Part shown: one piece after another, positions 1 through 8,372 of the stretch
How positions within the stretch are numbered: position 1 is the first letter of the stretch
Layout of the letters: each line of letters begins with the position of its first letter
From: Bacteroidota bacterium
GTDB lineage: Bacteria; Bacteroidota; Bacteroidia; Chitinophagales; Chitinophagaceae
DNA: 35,671 nucleotides
Direction of reading: 5' to 3'
Assembly (NCBI GenBank): GCA_013288745.1
Contig: JABDBG010000020.1
Span: 1 to 35,671, forward strand
Program-made: the position numbers and the translations under genes
Notes under the pieces: model-generated
What the model was told of the DNA's origin: nothing
Seen by the model: the letters and a program-made list of their open reading frames with translations, nothing else
The model's database searches: none

Positions 1-959
1 CACCATTAGTAAGTATTATATTATCGTGTTACAATGGAGGAGAATTTTTAGAGCGCTCGATAAAGTCAGTTACTGAGCAGCAATTTCTTGATTGGGAATT
101 GATATTTGTAAATGACGGAAGTACCGATAATAGTCTAGATATTGCTGCGTCTTTCCAAAAGATAGATTCACGTATTAGTATAAGGTCAAAAGAAAATGGC
201 GGGTTGGCGAGTGCCCGGTTGCATGGTTTAAAATTCATTTCTACGGAGAGTCAATACTTGATATTTTATGACGCCGATGATATGATGCATCCTGAAATGC
301 TCTTAAAATTGTATGAAAAAATAAAATCAGATACAGCTGTGGGAGCTGTTTATTGTAATCACAGGTTGATCGATATTAATGATAATGATCTGGGACTTCC
401 TACTTATGGGAAAAGGATTGTGCCTACCAACTTCTGGATAAAGCAATTGGATGAAGATGTATTGATTACACCATTTCTTAGTGTGTTTTGTTGGGCAAGT
501 AGGATGATAGAACCGATGACATTATTAAGAAGAACAGCATATGAAGAAAGCTTCGGTTGGAATCCTGAAATGGGAGGACCTGGAAATATAGGAGAAGGGG
601 TTTTACTTTTTTCTGAAATTGCATTGTCATGGAAAATACTTTATATCAATGAGCCATTATATTTTTATAGAAAGCATCCCAATCAGGCAACAGCCTTCGC
701 GAATAAAGATGCGGGTGACAAAGTATTGGCTGTTTGGCAGGAAAGGTTAAAAAATAATTATATTTTTTCAAGTGACATACATATGGCTATGGCTTTTTAT
801 AGAAGAGTAATAGCGTTTTCTAAAGTGGGTTCTTTAAAACATACCTTAAGATATCATCCATTAAAGCTAATTCCTCTCATATGGAGTATTCTTTATAATT
901 ACATAATATCTTTAAGGCTTTTTTTGTATAAAAAAACAATAAATACAATTCGGCTTTGA
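1..959 (+). CDS. Glycosyltransferase family 2, 5'-truncated by window edge
   Basis: The frame is open from base 3, so the gene enters from outside the window and its true start is not visible; about 318 residues remain. The visible N-terminus begins with the usual GT2 strand and turn (VSIILSCYNGGEF), followed by the nucleotide-binding VNDGSTDNS motif and the metal-binding YDADD motif. This is a GT-A fold enzyme that moves a sugar from a nucleotide-sugar donor to a lipid-linked or growing glycan at the inner face of the cytoplasmic membrane. The C-terminal 40 residues are basic and hydrophobic, which would suit membrane association. A TTG at 99 could be taken as a start, but that would delete the essential first strand, so I reject it. 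Donor and acceptor cannot be read from the sequence. Confidence 0.88.
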   Translation, partial: PLVSIILSCYNGGEFLERSIKSVTEQQFLDWELIFVNDGSTDNSLDIAASFQKIDSRISIRSKENGGLASARLHGLKFISTESQYLIFYDADDMMHPEMLLKLYEKIKSDTAVGAVYCNHRLIDINDNDLGLPTYGKRIVPTNFWIKQLDEDVLITPFLSVFCWASRMIEPMTLLRRTAYEESFGWNPEMGGPGNIGEGVLLFSEIALSWKILYINEPLYFYRKHPNQATAFANKDAGDKVLAVWQERLKNNYIFSSDIHMAMAFYRRVIAFSKVGSLKHTLRYHPLKLIPLIWSILYNYIISLRLFLYKKTINTIRL

Positions 960-999
960 TAGGCTCGAGTCTATTTATAAAAAAGGGAAATATATTTTA

Positions 1000-2085
1000 A
1001 TGGATCAAAAAAAACTTTCTTTTATACCACAGTTAGACAGTTTTCGATTTATAGCTGTTTGTTTAGTTATTATTTCACATTGGCTGCCAGGAAATATCAT
1101 TAATCGTATTATTCCTAATGGCTTTATAGGGGTAACATTTTTTTTTGTATTAAGTGGATATCTAATATCTACTAATTTATTATACGCTAAAGAATCGATT
1201 GATGCAGGGTATCTCACAAGGGGAAGGGCATTTAAAGTATTTTATATTCGGAGGACAATTCGTATTTTCCCTTTATATTATTTTGTGGTCATTTCAGTCT
1301 ATTTGCTAAATAAAAATATTTATGACGGACATATAATTTGGTATTTAACTTATCTCCCTAATTTTTTAGTGTTTAAAGAGCAACATTGGATGGGTATGTT
1401 ATCTCACCTTTGGTCATTAGGAGCTGAGGAACAATTTTATTTAGTTTGGCCTTTTTTGATCTTCTTTATAAGAGAGAAATATCTTAAATTCCTTTTCCCA
1501 GGAATAGTTCTAGCAAGCGTATTGTGTAAATTCTGTTTTTTTATTTATATACCTGAAAACACTTGTACAAGCGCATTGACAATTAGCTGCCTCGACGCAT
1601 TTGGTGTAGGTGCAAGCCTTGCATTACTGACTTTAAAGGAAAAACAAAATGATTTTATTTTTTCTAATAAAAATTTCTGGTTGTATTTTATTGCAATGGT
1701 AATTACATCTGCAATTGTTTTTATAAACGGGATTATTTTTCTATTAGGTTTTTGCATTTCTATTGTGTCTGCACTTATAATAATAAAGGCAACCAAAGGA
1801 TTTAAAGGGTTAGGTGGTAAAATATTAGATCACCCCATTTTATTATATCTTGGAAAAATTAGTTACGGAATATACATATATCACTTTTTTATCCCCTGGT
1901 TGATAAGATGTATAAGAGGTCAAGAAATTACTTATCCAACAGTAATTCCTGTTTTTCCAATGAATTGGCTTCATAATCCATTTCTTCTAATGGGTATAGA
2001 ATTCCTTGTATTAATTATTATAGCAAGCCTATCATGGTTTCTAATCGAAAAACCAATTCTTAAATTCAAAAAATATTTTGTTTAA
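1000..2085 (+). CDS. Acyltransferase 3 family membrane O-acyltransferase
   Basis: This 361-residue integral membrane protein of the OafA/acyltransferase-3 family transfers an acyl group, usually acetyl, onto a sugar hydroxyl of a surface glycan. The family's R-x10-H catalytic motif is present as Arg16 and His27 in the first helix (DSFRF...IISHW). Other family signatures are GVTFFFVLSGYL, the RIFPLYY stretch and SLGAEEQFYLVWP. About ten hydrophobic segments run through the whole length and there is no C-terminal SGNH domain. It lies 40 bases after a GT2 gene inside the polysaccharide locus, so decoration of that polymer is the natural role. A second member of the family is at 12755. The exact acyl group and sugar are unknown. 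Confidence 0.88.
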   Translation: MDQKKLSFIPQLDSFRFIAVCLVIISHWLPGNIINRIIPNGFIGVTFFFVLSGYLISTNLLYAKESIDAGYLTRGRAFKVFYIRRTIRIFPLYYFVVISVYLLNKNIYDGHIIWYLTYLPNFLVFKEQHWMGMLSHLWSLGAEEQFYLVWPFLIFFIREKYLKFLFPGIVLASVLCKFCFFIYIPENTCTSALTISCLDAFGVGASLALLTLKEKQNDFIFSNKNFWLYFIAMVITSAIVFINGIIFLLGFCISIVSALIIIKATKGFKGLGGKILDHPILLYLGKISYGIYIYHFFIPWLIRCIRGQEITYPTVIPVFPMNWLHNPFLLMGIEFLVLIIIASLSWFLIEKPILKFKKYFV

Positions 2086-2196
2086 TAAAATAAATGTGGG
2101 GAATTTTTTTAGCTAGTTATTTTAATAACTGCATGCAATATCAAGCAATCGCACTTAATGAAATAATAAATTTTTGCTGCTTACATGCATACAACA

Positions 2197-3408
2197 ATGA
2201 AAAAAGTATTGATCATCATTCCTTTTTATGAGATATATCCTCCTATGAATGGAGGGATGTTACGCTGTATAAATATATTGAATCAACTATCAAAGTATTT
2301 TGAAGTTACAGCCATTATACATCAGGACAGCAAATCATTTTCAAAAGCTATTGAATTATATCCTGCAATTGAGAATTGTAATATTATCAGTACAAAAGAT
2401 GGAGAAAATGTAATAGATATATTTTCTTACCTACCTTCAAAAATTGCTAAGGCTTTAAGATATAGATATTGGAATCGCTCAGTAAAGGGCCCGGCCGGAG
2501 GGGATTTTTTATTGGTCTATCCAATATTAATTGAACTGTTGAAAAAAACATCTTTTGATTATGCAATATTAGAAGAGGTAAGTCTTTTAAATACAGCAAA
2601 GGTAATGCGTAGATATCAGCCAAATATTTCCATTATTTACGATGCTCATAATGTAAATACCCGATTAGCCAAGGCTTCACTATTGAAGGGGCTGATCACC
2701 CCAAAGAATTATGAATTATTAAAAAAGGTTGAATGCAATCTTTCCAAAATGGTAAATAAAGTTTTGGTTTGTAGTGAGCTTGATCTGCAGCAATTAACAG
2801 GGATGAATAATGGTAAATTGATTGCGAAAATTATTCCCAACGGGGTAACAATCGAAACAAATAACTTAATCAGAAACAATTCTGATGAGATTTTATTTTG
2901 CGGATCCTTAGACTACCACCCTAACCAGGAAGGATTAATATGGTTTTGTGAAAAAATATTTCCGTTAATACTTGCCAAAAAGGCATCTACCCGATTAATG
3001 GTTGTTGGTAAAGGCAATCCTGGAGAAGAATTGCGTAAATTATTAAAACATACTTCAATCATTTATTATGGAGCCGTTGAAAAAGTAAATATTTACTATC
3101 AAAAAGCAGCTGTTGCTATTGTGCCATTGTTGTCAGGAAGTGGAACAAGGCTAAAATTATTAGAAGCTATGGGATTAAATGTACCAGTAGTATCTACAAA
3201 AATAGGAGCAGAAGGAATTGAATACACAGATCAGAGAAATATTGTAATTGCAAATGATGTTGATTCTTTTGCGGATGAGATTTTAGAATTATTGACAGAT
3301 AAAAAGAAGGCATACTATATAGCAAATGAAGCTTTTAGCTTTGTAAAAAAAGAATATGACTGGAATATAGTAGGCAAAAAACTTTCAGATTATCTTATTT
3401 TAGGATAG
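2197..3408 (+). CDS. Glycosyltransferase, GT4-like (GT-B fold)
   Basis: A GT-B fold glycosyltransferase of about 403 residues. The N-terminus (MKKVLIIIPF, then the glycine turn PPMNGGMLR) is the usual acceptor-domain start. A mid-region DAHNVNTRLA motif and a C-terminal donor-binding block, GSGTRLKLLEAMGLNVPVVST, are typical of GT4 enzymes. In that block the first glutamate of the common E-x7-E pattern is replaced, as in several GT4 subgroups. I chose ATG 2197 because the conserved first strand begins there; an in-frame ATG at 2185 adds four residues (MHTT) and cannot be excluded. The gene follows a 110-base AT-rich gap that contains a small AGTTAT/ATAACT hairpin but no convincing promoter box. 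Confidence 0.85.
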   Translation: MKKVLIIIPFYEIYPPMNGGMLRCINILNQLSKYFEVTAIIHQDSKSFSKAIELYPAIENCNIISTKDGENVIDIFSYLPSKIAKALRYRYWNRSVKGPAGGDFLLVYPILIELLKKTSFDYAILEEVSLLNTAKVMRRYQPNISIIYDAHNVNTRLAKASLLKGLITPKNYELLKKVECNLSKMVNKVLVCSELDLQQLTGMNNGKLIAKIIPNGVTIETNNLIRNNSDEILFCGSLDYHPNQEGLIWFCEKIFPLILAKKASTRLMVVGKGNPGEELRKLLKHTSIIYYGAVEKVNIYYQKAAVAIVPLLSGSGTRLKLLEAMGLNVPVVSTKIGAEGIEYTDQRNIVIANDVDSFADEILELLTDKKKAYYIANEAFSFVKKEYDWNIVGKKLSDYLILG

Positions 3409-3484
3409 GGATGAATCTCATACTGCCGAAAAAAAATGATTTTATCATCTAAAAGAATAAAAGGGGACAATAATATTTAGCGGT

Positions 3485-4342
3485 ATGATTTTGGAAACAC
3501 ATTTGGAAAAAGAGCCTTTGGTAAGCGTATTAATGACGGCTTATAACAGAGAAAAATATATAGCTGCTGCAATTGAAAGTGTACTTGTGTCTACTTATAC
3601 CAATTGGGAATTAATTATTGTTGATGATCGTTCAAAAGATAAAACAGTTGAAATTGCTAAACAATATGAAATAAAGGATAGCAGGATAAAAATTTTTATA
3701 AATGATAAAAATTTAGGCGATTATCCAAACCGTAATAAGGCTGCATCTTATGCAAAAGGTAAATACCTTAAATATATTGATGCAGATGATCTTATATATC
3801 CGTGGGGATTAGAATTGTTAGTAAAAATGATGGAGCAGTTTCCTACATCAGGTTGGGGATTATGTTCTTTTCCACAAGTTGAAAAACCCTATCCTTTTGT
3901 GCTTACTCCAAAGGAAGCATATATGTATAACTATTTTGAATCAGGTATTTTTCATAAGGCCCCTTTATCGGCAATTATCAAAAGAATAACGTTTGAAGAG
4001 ATAGGAGGCTTTGCAGATATAAGGATGGCAGGAGATTTTGAAATGTGGCACAGGCTGGCACAAAAATATAATGTTGTACTAATGCCAGATGGGATAGTGT
4101 GGTATCGGAAACACGGAGAACAAGAAATTAAGCACTATAGGCAATTTATACCAGTCTATGAGAAAATAAGGATCGCTTATCTGGTTAATGACAATTGTCC
4201 GATTGATAAGAATGTTGCAAAAGAGATTCTTAGGACTACTAAAAGAAAATTTGCTAAAGAAGTTTTTAAAGGGATCTTAAAAATCAACAAGAATATTATT
4301 ATAGATAATTTAAAATGTTTAAGAGAATATAAAAATGTTTAA
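3485..4342 (+). CDS. Glycosyltransferase family 2
   Basis: A 285-residue GT-A fold glycosyltransferase. The first strand VSVLMTAYN sits at residues 14-22, the VDDRSKDKT nucleotide-binding motif follows, and the metal-binding DADD is at residues 99-102. A later MAGDFEMWHRLA segment matches the acceptor/catalytic-base region of GT2 enzymes. It should add one sugar to the lipid-linked repeat unit in the cytoplasm. Its stop codon overlaps the next start in the 8-base string ATGTTTAA, which suggests translational coupling to the acetyltransferase downstream. Donor sugar unknown. Confidence 0.88.
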   Translation: MILETHLEKEPLVSVLMTAYNREKYIAAAIESVLVSTYTNWELIIVDDRSKDKTVEIAKQYEIKDSRIKIFINDKNLGDYPNRNKAASYAKGKYLKYIDADDLIYPWGLELLVKMMEQFPTSGWGLCSFPQVEKPYPFVLTPKEAYMYNYFESGIFHKAPLSAIIKRITFEEIGGFADIRMAGDFEMWHRLAQKYNVVLMPDGIVWYRKHGEQEIKHYRQFIPVYEKIRIAYLVNDNCPIDKNVAKEILRTTKRKFAKEVFKGILKINKNIIIDNLKCLREYKNV

Positions 4343-4985
4343 TAAAATTAAATATTTTTTAAAGCGTCCCTTGCAATTACCTATAGTGGTAATTACAAGG
4401 CTTATACCTTTTTTCAAATTTATATATCAAACAAGCGATTACCAATATCCAATAAATTTTGAGTTTTGGTTTAAACAAAAAGTACTGAATTGGGGAGGAA
4501 ATAAAAAAGCTTACTGGCCTGTGCATTGGACGAGTAAAGTATATGATGTAGAAAAAATAGTTGTAGGCATCGACGCCTATCCCGGTTACTCTAATGGATG
4601 TTATATTCTGGGAAGAGGCGGTTTAGAAATAGGCGATCATACTCAGATAGCCCCTAATGTTATAATAGTAACAGCAAATCATGATGTTTATGATTCAAGA
4701 AAACATATTGAAGCTCCGGTAAAAATTGGCAAATATTGCTGGATAGGCGGAGGTGCTAAAATAATGCCAGGTGTGGAATTAGGAGACTGGACGATTGTTG
4801 GAGCAGGCGCTGTTGTCACAAAATCTTTTGCCAATGGATATTGTATAATAGGGGGAGTGCCGGCACATCACATTAAAGATCTTGACAAAAACAAGTGTAT
4901 CCCATTTAAAAATAAAATAGAATATAATGGGTACATAAAAGCAGATAAATTTGAAAATTATCGAAAAAAATATTTACATGTTTAA
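4335..4985 (+). CDS. Left-handed beta-helix acyltransferase (WcaF/maltose-acetyltransferase-like)
   Basis: A 216-residue protein whose residues about 70-185 carry hexapeptide repeats of a left-handed beta-helix (for example LEIGDHTQIAPNV, VKIGKYCWIGGGAKIMPG, WTIVGAGAVVTKSF). The catalytic histidine of the xenobiotic/galactoside acetyltransferase group is His116 in the TANHD motif, and the C-terminal GGVPAHHIK matches the family's GNPAK ending. It most likely O- or N-acetylates a sugar of the repeat unit using acetyl-CoA. The N-terminal 60 residues, with a hydrophobic stretch at about 15-31, are not part of the repeat. It starts inside the stop of the preceding GT2 gene, so the two are probably translated together. 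Confidence 0.85.
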   Translation: MFNKIKYFLKRPLQLPIVVITRLIPFFKFIYQTSDYQYPINFEFWFKQKVLNWGGNKKAYWPVHWTSKVYDVEKIVVGIDAYPGYSNGCYILGRGGLEIGDHTQIAPNVIIVTANHDVYDSRKHIEAPVKIGKYCWIGGGAKIMPGVELGDWTIVGAGAVVTKSFANGYCIIGGVPAHHIKDLDKNKCIPFKNKIEYNGYIKADKFENYRKKYLHV

Positions 4986-5008
4986 TAAAAATTATAAATA
5001 AAATACTG

Positions 5009-5722
5009 ATGCAATTAAAATCTTTTTTTTCTTATTCTCAATTCAAAAAAAAGTATCTTACACAGGACCGAAAGCCCTTTTTTCAAATTGCTGCTAATTA
5101 TATTAATGGTAATGAAAAAACAATATTAGATATAGGAAGTGGAGAAGCAGAATTTTATTCTTTTTTAAAAGACAAAGGGTATAATATAAATAACCTTTAT
5201 TTATTAGATGGAAATGAAACAACAGTCGAAAAGAATAAACAACTAACCGCTAATTCATTGTTTTATTTAGTTCCAGACAAATTACCATTCGCTGATAATT
5301 CAGTTGAGATGATCCATATGAGTCACCTTACTGATTGTCTTGAACCCAATGATTTGTATTCTTTTTTAGTGGAAATAAGCCGTATTATAAAAACGGATGG
5401 ACATATTGTTATAAGTACTCCAATGCTTTGGTCAACGTTTTATAATGATCTGAGTCATACGAGGCCATATAATCCTTTTGTATTTTATAAATATTTTGTA
5501 AAGCAGGATAAAAGTACTCGGTACGGAAAAGTTCCGGGAGATTTTGAAATGGTAGAACTTGTATATAGATATACTGAATTGCCACTTGATGAAGGCTGGA
5601 GTTCAAATGTTCCCGTTATCGATTATCTATTTATTACTTTTAGAAGGGTGTTAGGAAGAATAGGTATAAAAAGGCTTGAGAAAAACGGATACACACTTGT
5701 GCTAAAAAAAATAAATGAATAA
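5009..5722 (+). CDS. Class I SAM-dependent methyltransferase
   Basis: A 237-residue Rossmann-fold methyltransferase. Motif I is TILDIGSGEAEF (residues 38-49), followed by an acidic motif II region (LYLLDGNETTVEKN) and a post-motif segment, LPFADNSVEMIHMSHLTDCL, that resembles the Methyltransf_11 pattern LPFxDxSFDxV. It probably methylates a sugar or a lipid-linked sugar intermediate, given its place between an acetyltransferase and a deacetylase gene; the target cannot be read from the sequence. It ends in an 8-base ATGAATAA overlap with the next gene. Confidence 0.8.
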   Translation: MQLKSFFSYSQFKKKYLTQDRKPFFQIAANYINGNEKTILDIGSGEAEFYSFLKDKGYNINNLYLLDGNETTVEKNKQLTANSLFYLVPDKLPFADNSVEMIHMSHLTDCLEPNDLYSFLVEISRIIKTDGHIVISTPMLWSTFYNDLSHTRPYNPFVFYKYFVKQDKSTRYGKVPGDFEMVELVYRYTELPLDEGWSSNVPVIDYLFITFRRVLGRIGIKRLEKNGYTLVLKKINE

Positions 5723-6788
5723 GCAGATAAAATTATATGGTGCATTTGATGATTATGGTGACAAGCTTGTAGATCAATATGGTAGATCAAGAATGTTTGG
5801 AGGATCTGAAACTTCTAATATATTTTCACCAGTAATATCTAATATGATTTTTGCCAAAGGATTTAAACCTTTTTATCCGAATAATAAATCATTTGCCTTT
5901 TGCCTATCACACGATATTGATTTACTCTACCTGAGAAGACCTGTGAAGGATCGCGTATTATCATTATTTGGCAAATCAACATATAAATCTGCGGATAACT
6001 TTAATTATGTTTATGGCTCTCTCTTTAAAGAAAAGCCATATCCCGCATTCTCTCTTAAAAAGTTGGATAATATAAATAAAAGCTGGGATATAAATTCAAC
6101 TTATTATTTTCTTTCCTTGCAAGAAGGTGAACAGGATTATAATTATAACGTAAATACTATAAGGGATACTGTCAACCTACTTAAAGAAAGAAAAAATGAA
6201 ATAGGCTTACATGGCGGACATCAGGCGTATAATAATATTGAAAAATTAAATCAGGAAAAAGAGTTATTTGAATCGGTTACTGGGAGTAACTGTGTAGGAT
6301 ATAGAAATCATTATCTAAGATTTGATATAAACAGCACCTGGAAAATATTAACAAAACTAAAATTCCAATATGATACAACTTTTGGGTATCCAGATTGTGT
6401 AGGATTTAAAAATGGGATGTGTTATCCATTTCATCCTTATGATTTTAAACAGCAAGCTTTTTTAGAAATAGTAGAGTTGCCATTAATTGTAATGGATGCA
6501 ACTTTTTTCTTTTATATGCGACTTAATGATGAGCAAATAAAAATGATCATTAAAGATTTATTGAAAAAGGTAAAAGCTATAGGTGGCGTTTTTACACTTT
6601 TATGGCATAACAATAATATCAGTGAAAAAAATTTGAAATTATATAATGAGGTATTAGAAATTATAACTAAGGAAGATCCATGGATCAGCACATCTATTGA
6701 TATTGTAAATTGGTGGAAGCAACAGGATTTGTTGACAAAACAGCAATCAATCTTAAATGATATTTTTGCAGGACAACAATCAGTTTAG
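5715..6788 (+). CDS. CE4-like polysaccharide deacetylase family protein, no signal peptide
   Basis: A 357-residue protein with the metal-dependent NodB/CE4 deacetylase signature. The aspartate pair lies in LSHDID (His66-Asp67-x-Asp69), the histidine motif is GLHGGH (His166, His169), the arginine motif is GYRNH (Arg197), and a late LLWHNN stretch provides the general-acid histidine. The HDID form rather than TFDDG is typical of a CE4 branch found in O-antigen and capsule clusters. No signal peptide or membrane helix is visible at the N-terminus, so it should act in the cytoplasm, on a sugar nucleotide or lipid-linked precursor rather than on the exported polymer. It is coupled to the upstream methyltransferase by an 8-base overlap. 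The substrate is inferred, not shown. Confidence 0.75.
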   Translation: MNKQIKLYGAFDDYGDKLVDQYGRSRMFGGSETSNIFSPVISNMIFAKGFKPFYPNNKSFAFCLSHDIDLLYLRRPVKDRVLSLFGKSTYKSADNFNYVYGSLFKEKPYPAFSLKKLDNINKSWDINSTYYFLSLQEGEQDYNYNVNTIRDTVNLLKERKNEIGLHGGHQAYNNIEKLNQEKELFESVTGSNCVGYRNHYLRFDINSTWKILTKLKFQYDTTFGYPDCVGFKNGMCYPFHPYDFKQQAFLEIVELPLIVMDATFFFYMRLNDEQIKMIIKDLLKKVKAIGGVFTLLWHNNNISEKNLKLYNEVLEIITKEDPWISTSIDIVNWWKQQDLLTKQQSILNDIFAGQQSV

Positions 6789-6869
6789 GCTGAAGCTCCT
6801 ACCTTATTAAAATATCACTAATTCATTGCAATAATGAAAAAATATTTTTAAATAATTAATTTAAGGAAA

Positions 6870-7898
6870 TTGAATTCTACAAGTATAAAATTCGGGATAA
6901 TTGGTTGCGGGCGTATCGCACAACGCCACGCAGAACATATTCAAAAATCAGGTAAGCTTGTTGCTGTTTGTGATATAGTGCAAGAGAAAGCAAACGAGTT
7001 AGCAACCAAATATGGAGCTAAACCATATACGAAAATATCAGAATTGCTAAAAGATAATCCTGATATAGACGTAATTACTATTTGTACTCCTAATGGATTA
7101 CATGCAAAGCATTCCATTATGGCATTGAAATCCAGCTTTCATGTGCTATGCGAAAAACCAATGGCGTTAAGTGTAAGTGATTGTGGCGAAATGATCAACG
7201 CTGCAGAAAAAGCAAATAAACGATTATTCATTGTAAAACAAAATCGGTTTAATCCTCCCGTTGCAGCTGTAAAAAAAATAATAGATGAGGGCAGGCTCGG
7301 TAAAATTTATAGTGCCCAGCTAAATTGTTATTGGAACAGGAACAATGAGTATTATGAAAATTCATGGAAAGGGACGAAAGATTTAGATGGTGGAACACTA
7401 TTTACCCAGTTTAGCCATTTTATTGATTTGTTATATTGGATAGTAGGAGATGTAAAAGAAGTAACAGCCTTTACGGGTAATTATCACCATAAAGGTATTA
7501 TTGAGTTTGAAGATACAGGAGTAGTTAATTTAAAATTTCATAATGGAGCTATTGGAAGCATCAATTACTCAGTAAATAGTTTTGATAAAAATATGGAAGG
7601 CTCTTTAACGATCTTTGGAGAAAAAGGAACTATAAAAATTGGGGGACAATACCTTAATGAACTTGAATACCAAAGTATAGAAAATTACGAGATCAAAGAT
7701 TTACCACCAGGTAATCCACCTAATAACTATGGGAAGTATTTAGGATCCATGAGTAATCATGATAAGGTATATCAAAATGTGGTAGATGTATTAACGAATA
7801 AAGGTGTTATCGCCACAAATGGTTTTGAAGGATTAAAAACTGTAGAAATAATTGATAGAATTTATACGGCCGCAAAAAAAGCCAGCATCAATGAATAA
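6870..7898 (+). CDS. Gfo/Idh/MocA oxidoreductase, WlbA/WbpB-like UDP-GlcNAcA 3-dehydrogenase
   Basis: A 342-residue NAD(P)-dependent oxidoreductase. The dinucleotide-binding GIIGCGRIAQRH is at residues 9-20, the family EKP motif is at residues 95-97 with Lys96 as the catalytic lysine, and a GTLFTQFSHFIDLLYW segment carries His183 and Asp186. KQNRFNPPVAAV and the later FEDTGVVNLKF closely resemble WlbA/WbpB, which oxidise C3 of UDP-N-acetylglucosaminuronic acid. The next two genes are the matching N-acetyltransferase and aminotransferase, which strongly supports this reading. The start is TTG at 6870, three bases after AAGGA, a rare Shine-Dalgarno-like site; there is no in-frame ATG before the Rossmann motif. 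The stop overlaps the next start by 8 bases (ATGAATAA). Confidence 0.8.
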   Translation: MNSTSIKFGIIGCGRIAQRHAEHIQKSGKLVAVCDIVQEKANELATKYGAKPYTKISELLKDNPDIDVITICTPNGLHAKHSIMALKSSFHVLCEKPMALSVSDCGEMINAAEKANKRLFIVKQNRFNPPVAAVKKIIDEGRLGKIYSAQLNCYWNRNNEYYENSWKGTKDLDGGTLFTQFSHFIDLLYWIVGDVKEVTAFTGNYHHKGIIEFEDTGVVNLKFHNGAIGSINYSVNSFDKNMEGSLTIFGEKGTIKIGGQYLNELEYQSIENYEIKDLPPGNPPNNYGKYLGSMSNHDKVYQNVVDVLTNKGVIATNGFEGLKTVEIIDRIYTAAKKASINE

Positions 7899-8358
7899 AC
7901 CAATATTATTTAATAATAGCATTAAGGACGATGTCGTATTTGGTATAGATGTAAAGGTTGTTCAGCCCGTAAATTTATATGGATGCATAATAGGAGACAG
8001 TAGTTTTATAGGTCCGTTTGTGGAAATACAAAAAGATGTAGTAATTGGCAATCAGTGTAAAATACAATCCCATACTTTTATCTGTGAATTAGTAACAATT
8101 GGCAACAACTGTTTTGTAGGACACGGCGTAATGTTTATTAATGATCTTTTTTCCGAAGGAAGACCTGCAATGGGAGATAAATCAAAATGGAAGTCTACAA
8201 TTATCGGTAACAATGTTTCTATAGGATCTAATGCAACAATTTTACCCGTCTCAATTTGTAATAATGTAGTAATAGGCGCAGGTGCGGTTGTTACAAAGAA
8301 TATAGTAATATCTGGTACTTATATAGGCAATCCCGCTAAGCGGTTAGCTGCTAAATAA
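7891..8358 (+). CDS. WlbB/WbpD-like UDP-3-amino-sugar N-acetyltransferase (beta-helix)
   Basis: A 155-residue left-handed beta-helix acyltransferase made almost entirely of hexapeptide repeats (VVIGNQCKIQSHTFI, VTIGNNCFVGHGV, VVIGAGAVVTKNI) and ending in YIGNPAKRL. The stretch FVGHGVMFINDLF is characteristic of WbpD/WlbB, which transfer acetyl from acetyl-CoA to the 3-amino group of UDP-GlcNAc(3NH2)A. It sits between the dehydrogenase and the aminotransferase of the same pathway. I start it at ATG 7891, in the 8-base overlap with the upstream stop; a longer frame from 7852 would overlap the upstream gene by 47 bases and add 13 residues that are not part of the helix. Confidence 0.8.
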   Translation: MNKPILFNNSIKDDVVFGIDVKVVQPVNLYGCIIGDSSFIGPFVEIQKDVVIGNQCKIQSHTFICELVTIGNNCFVGHGVMFINDLFSEGRPAMGDKSKWKSTIIGNNVSIGSNATILPVSICNNVVIGAGAVVTKNIVISGTYIGNPAKRLAAK

Positions 8359-8372
8359 AAGAAAAATTATAC

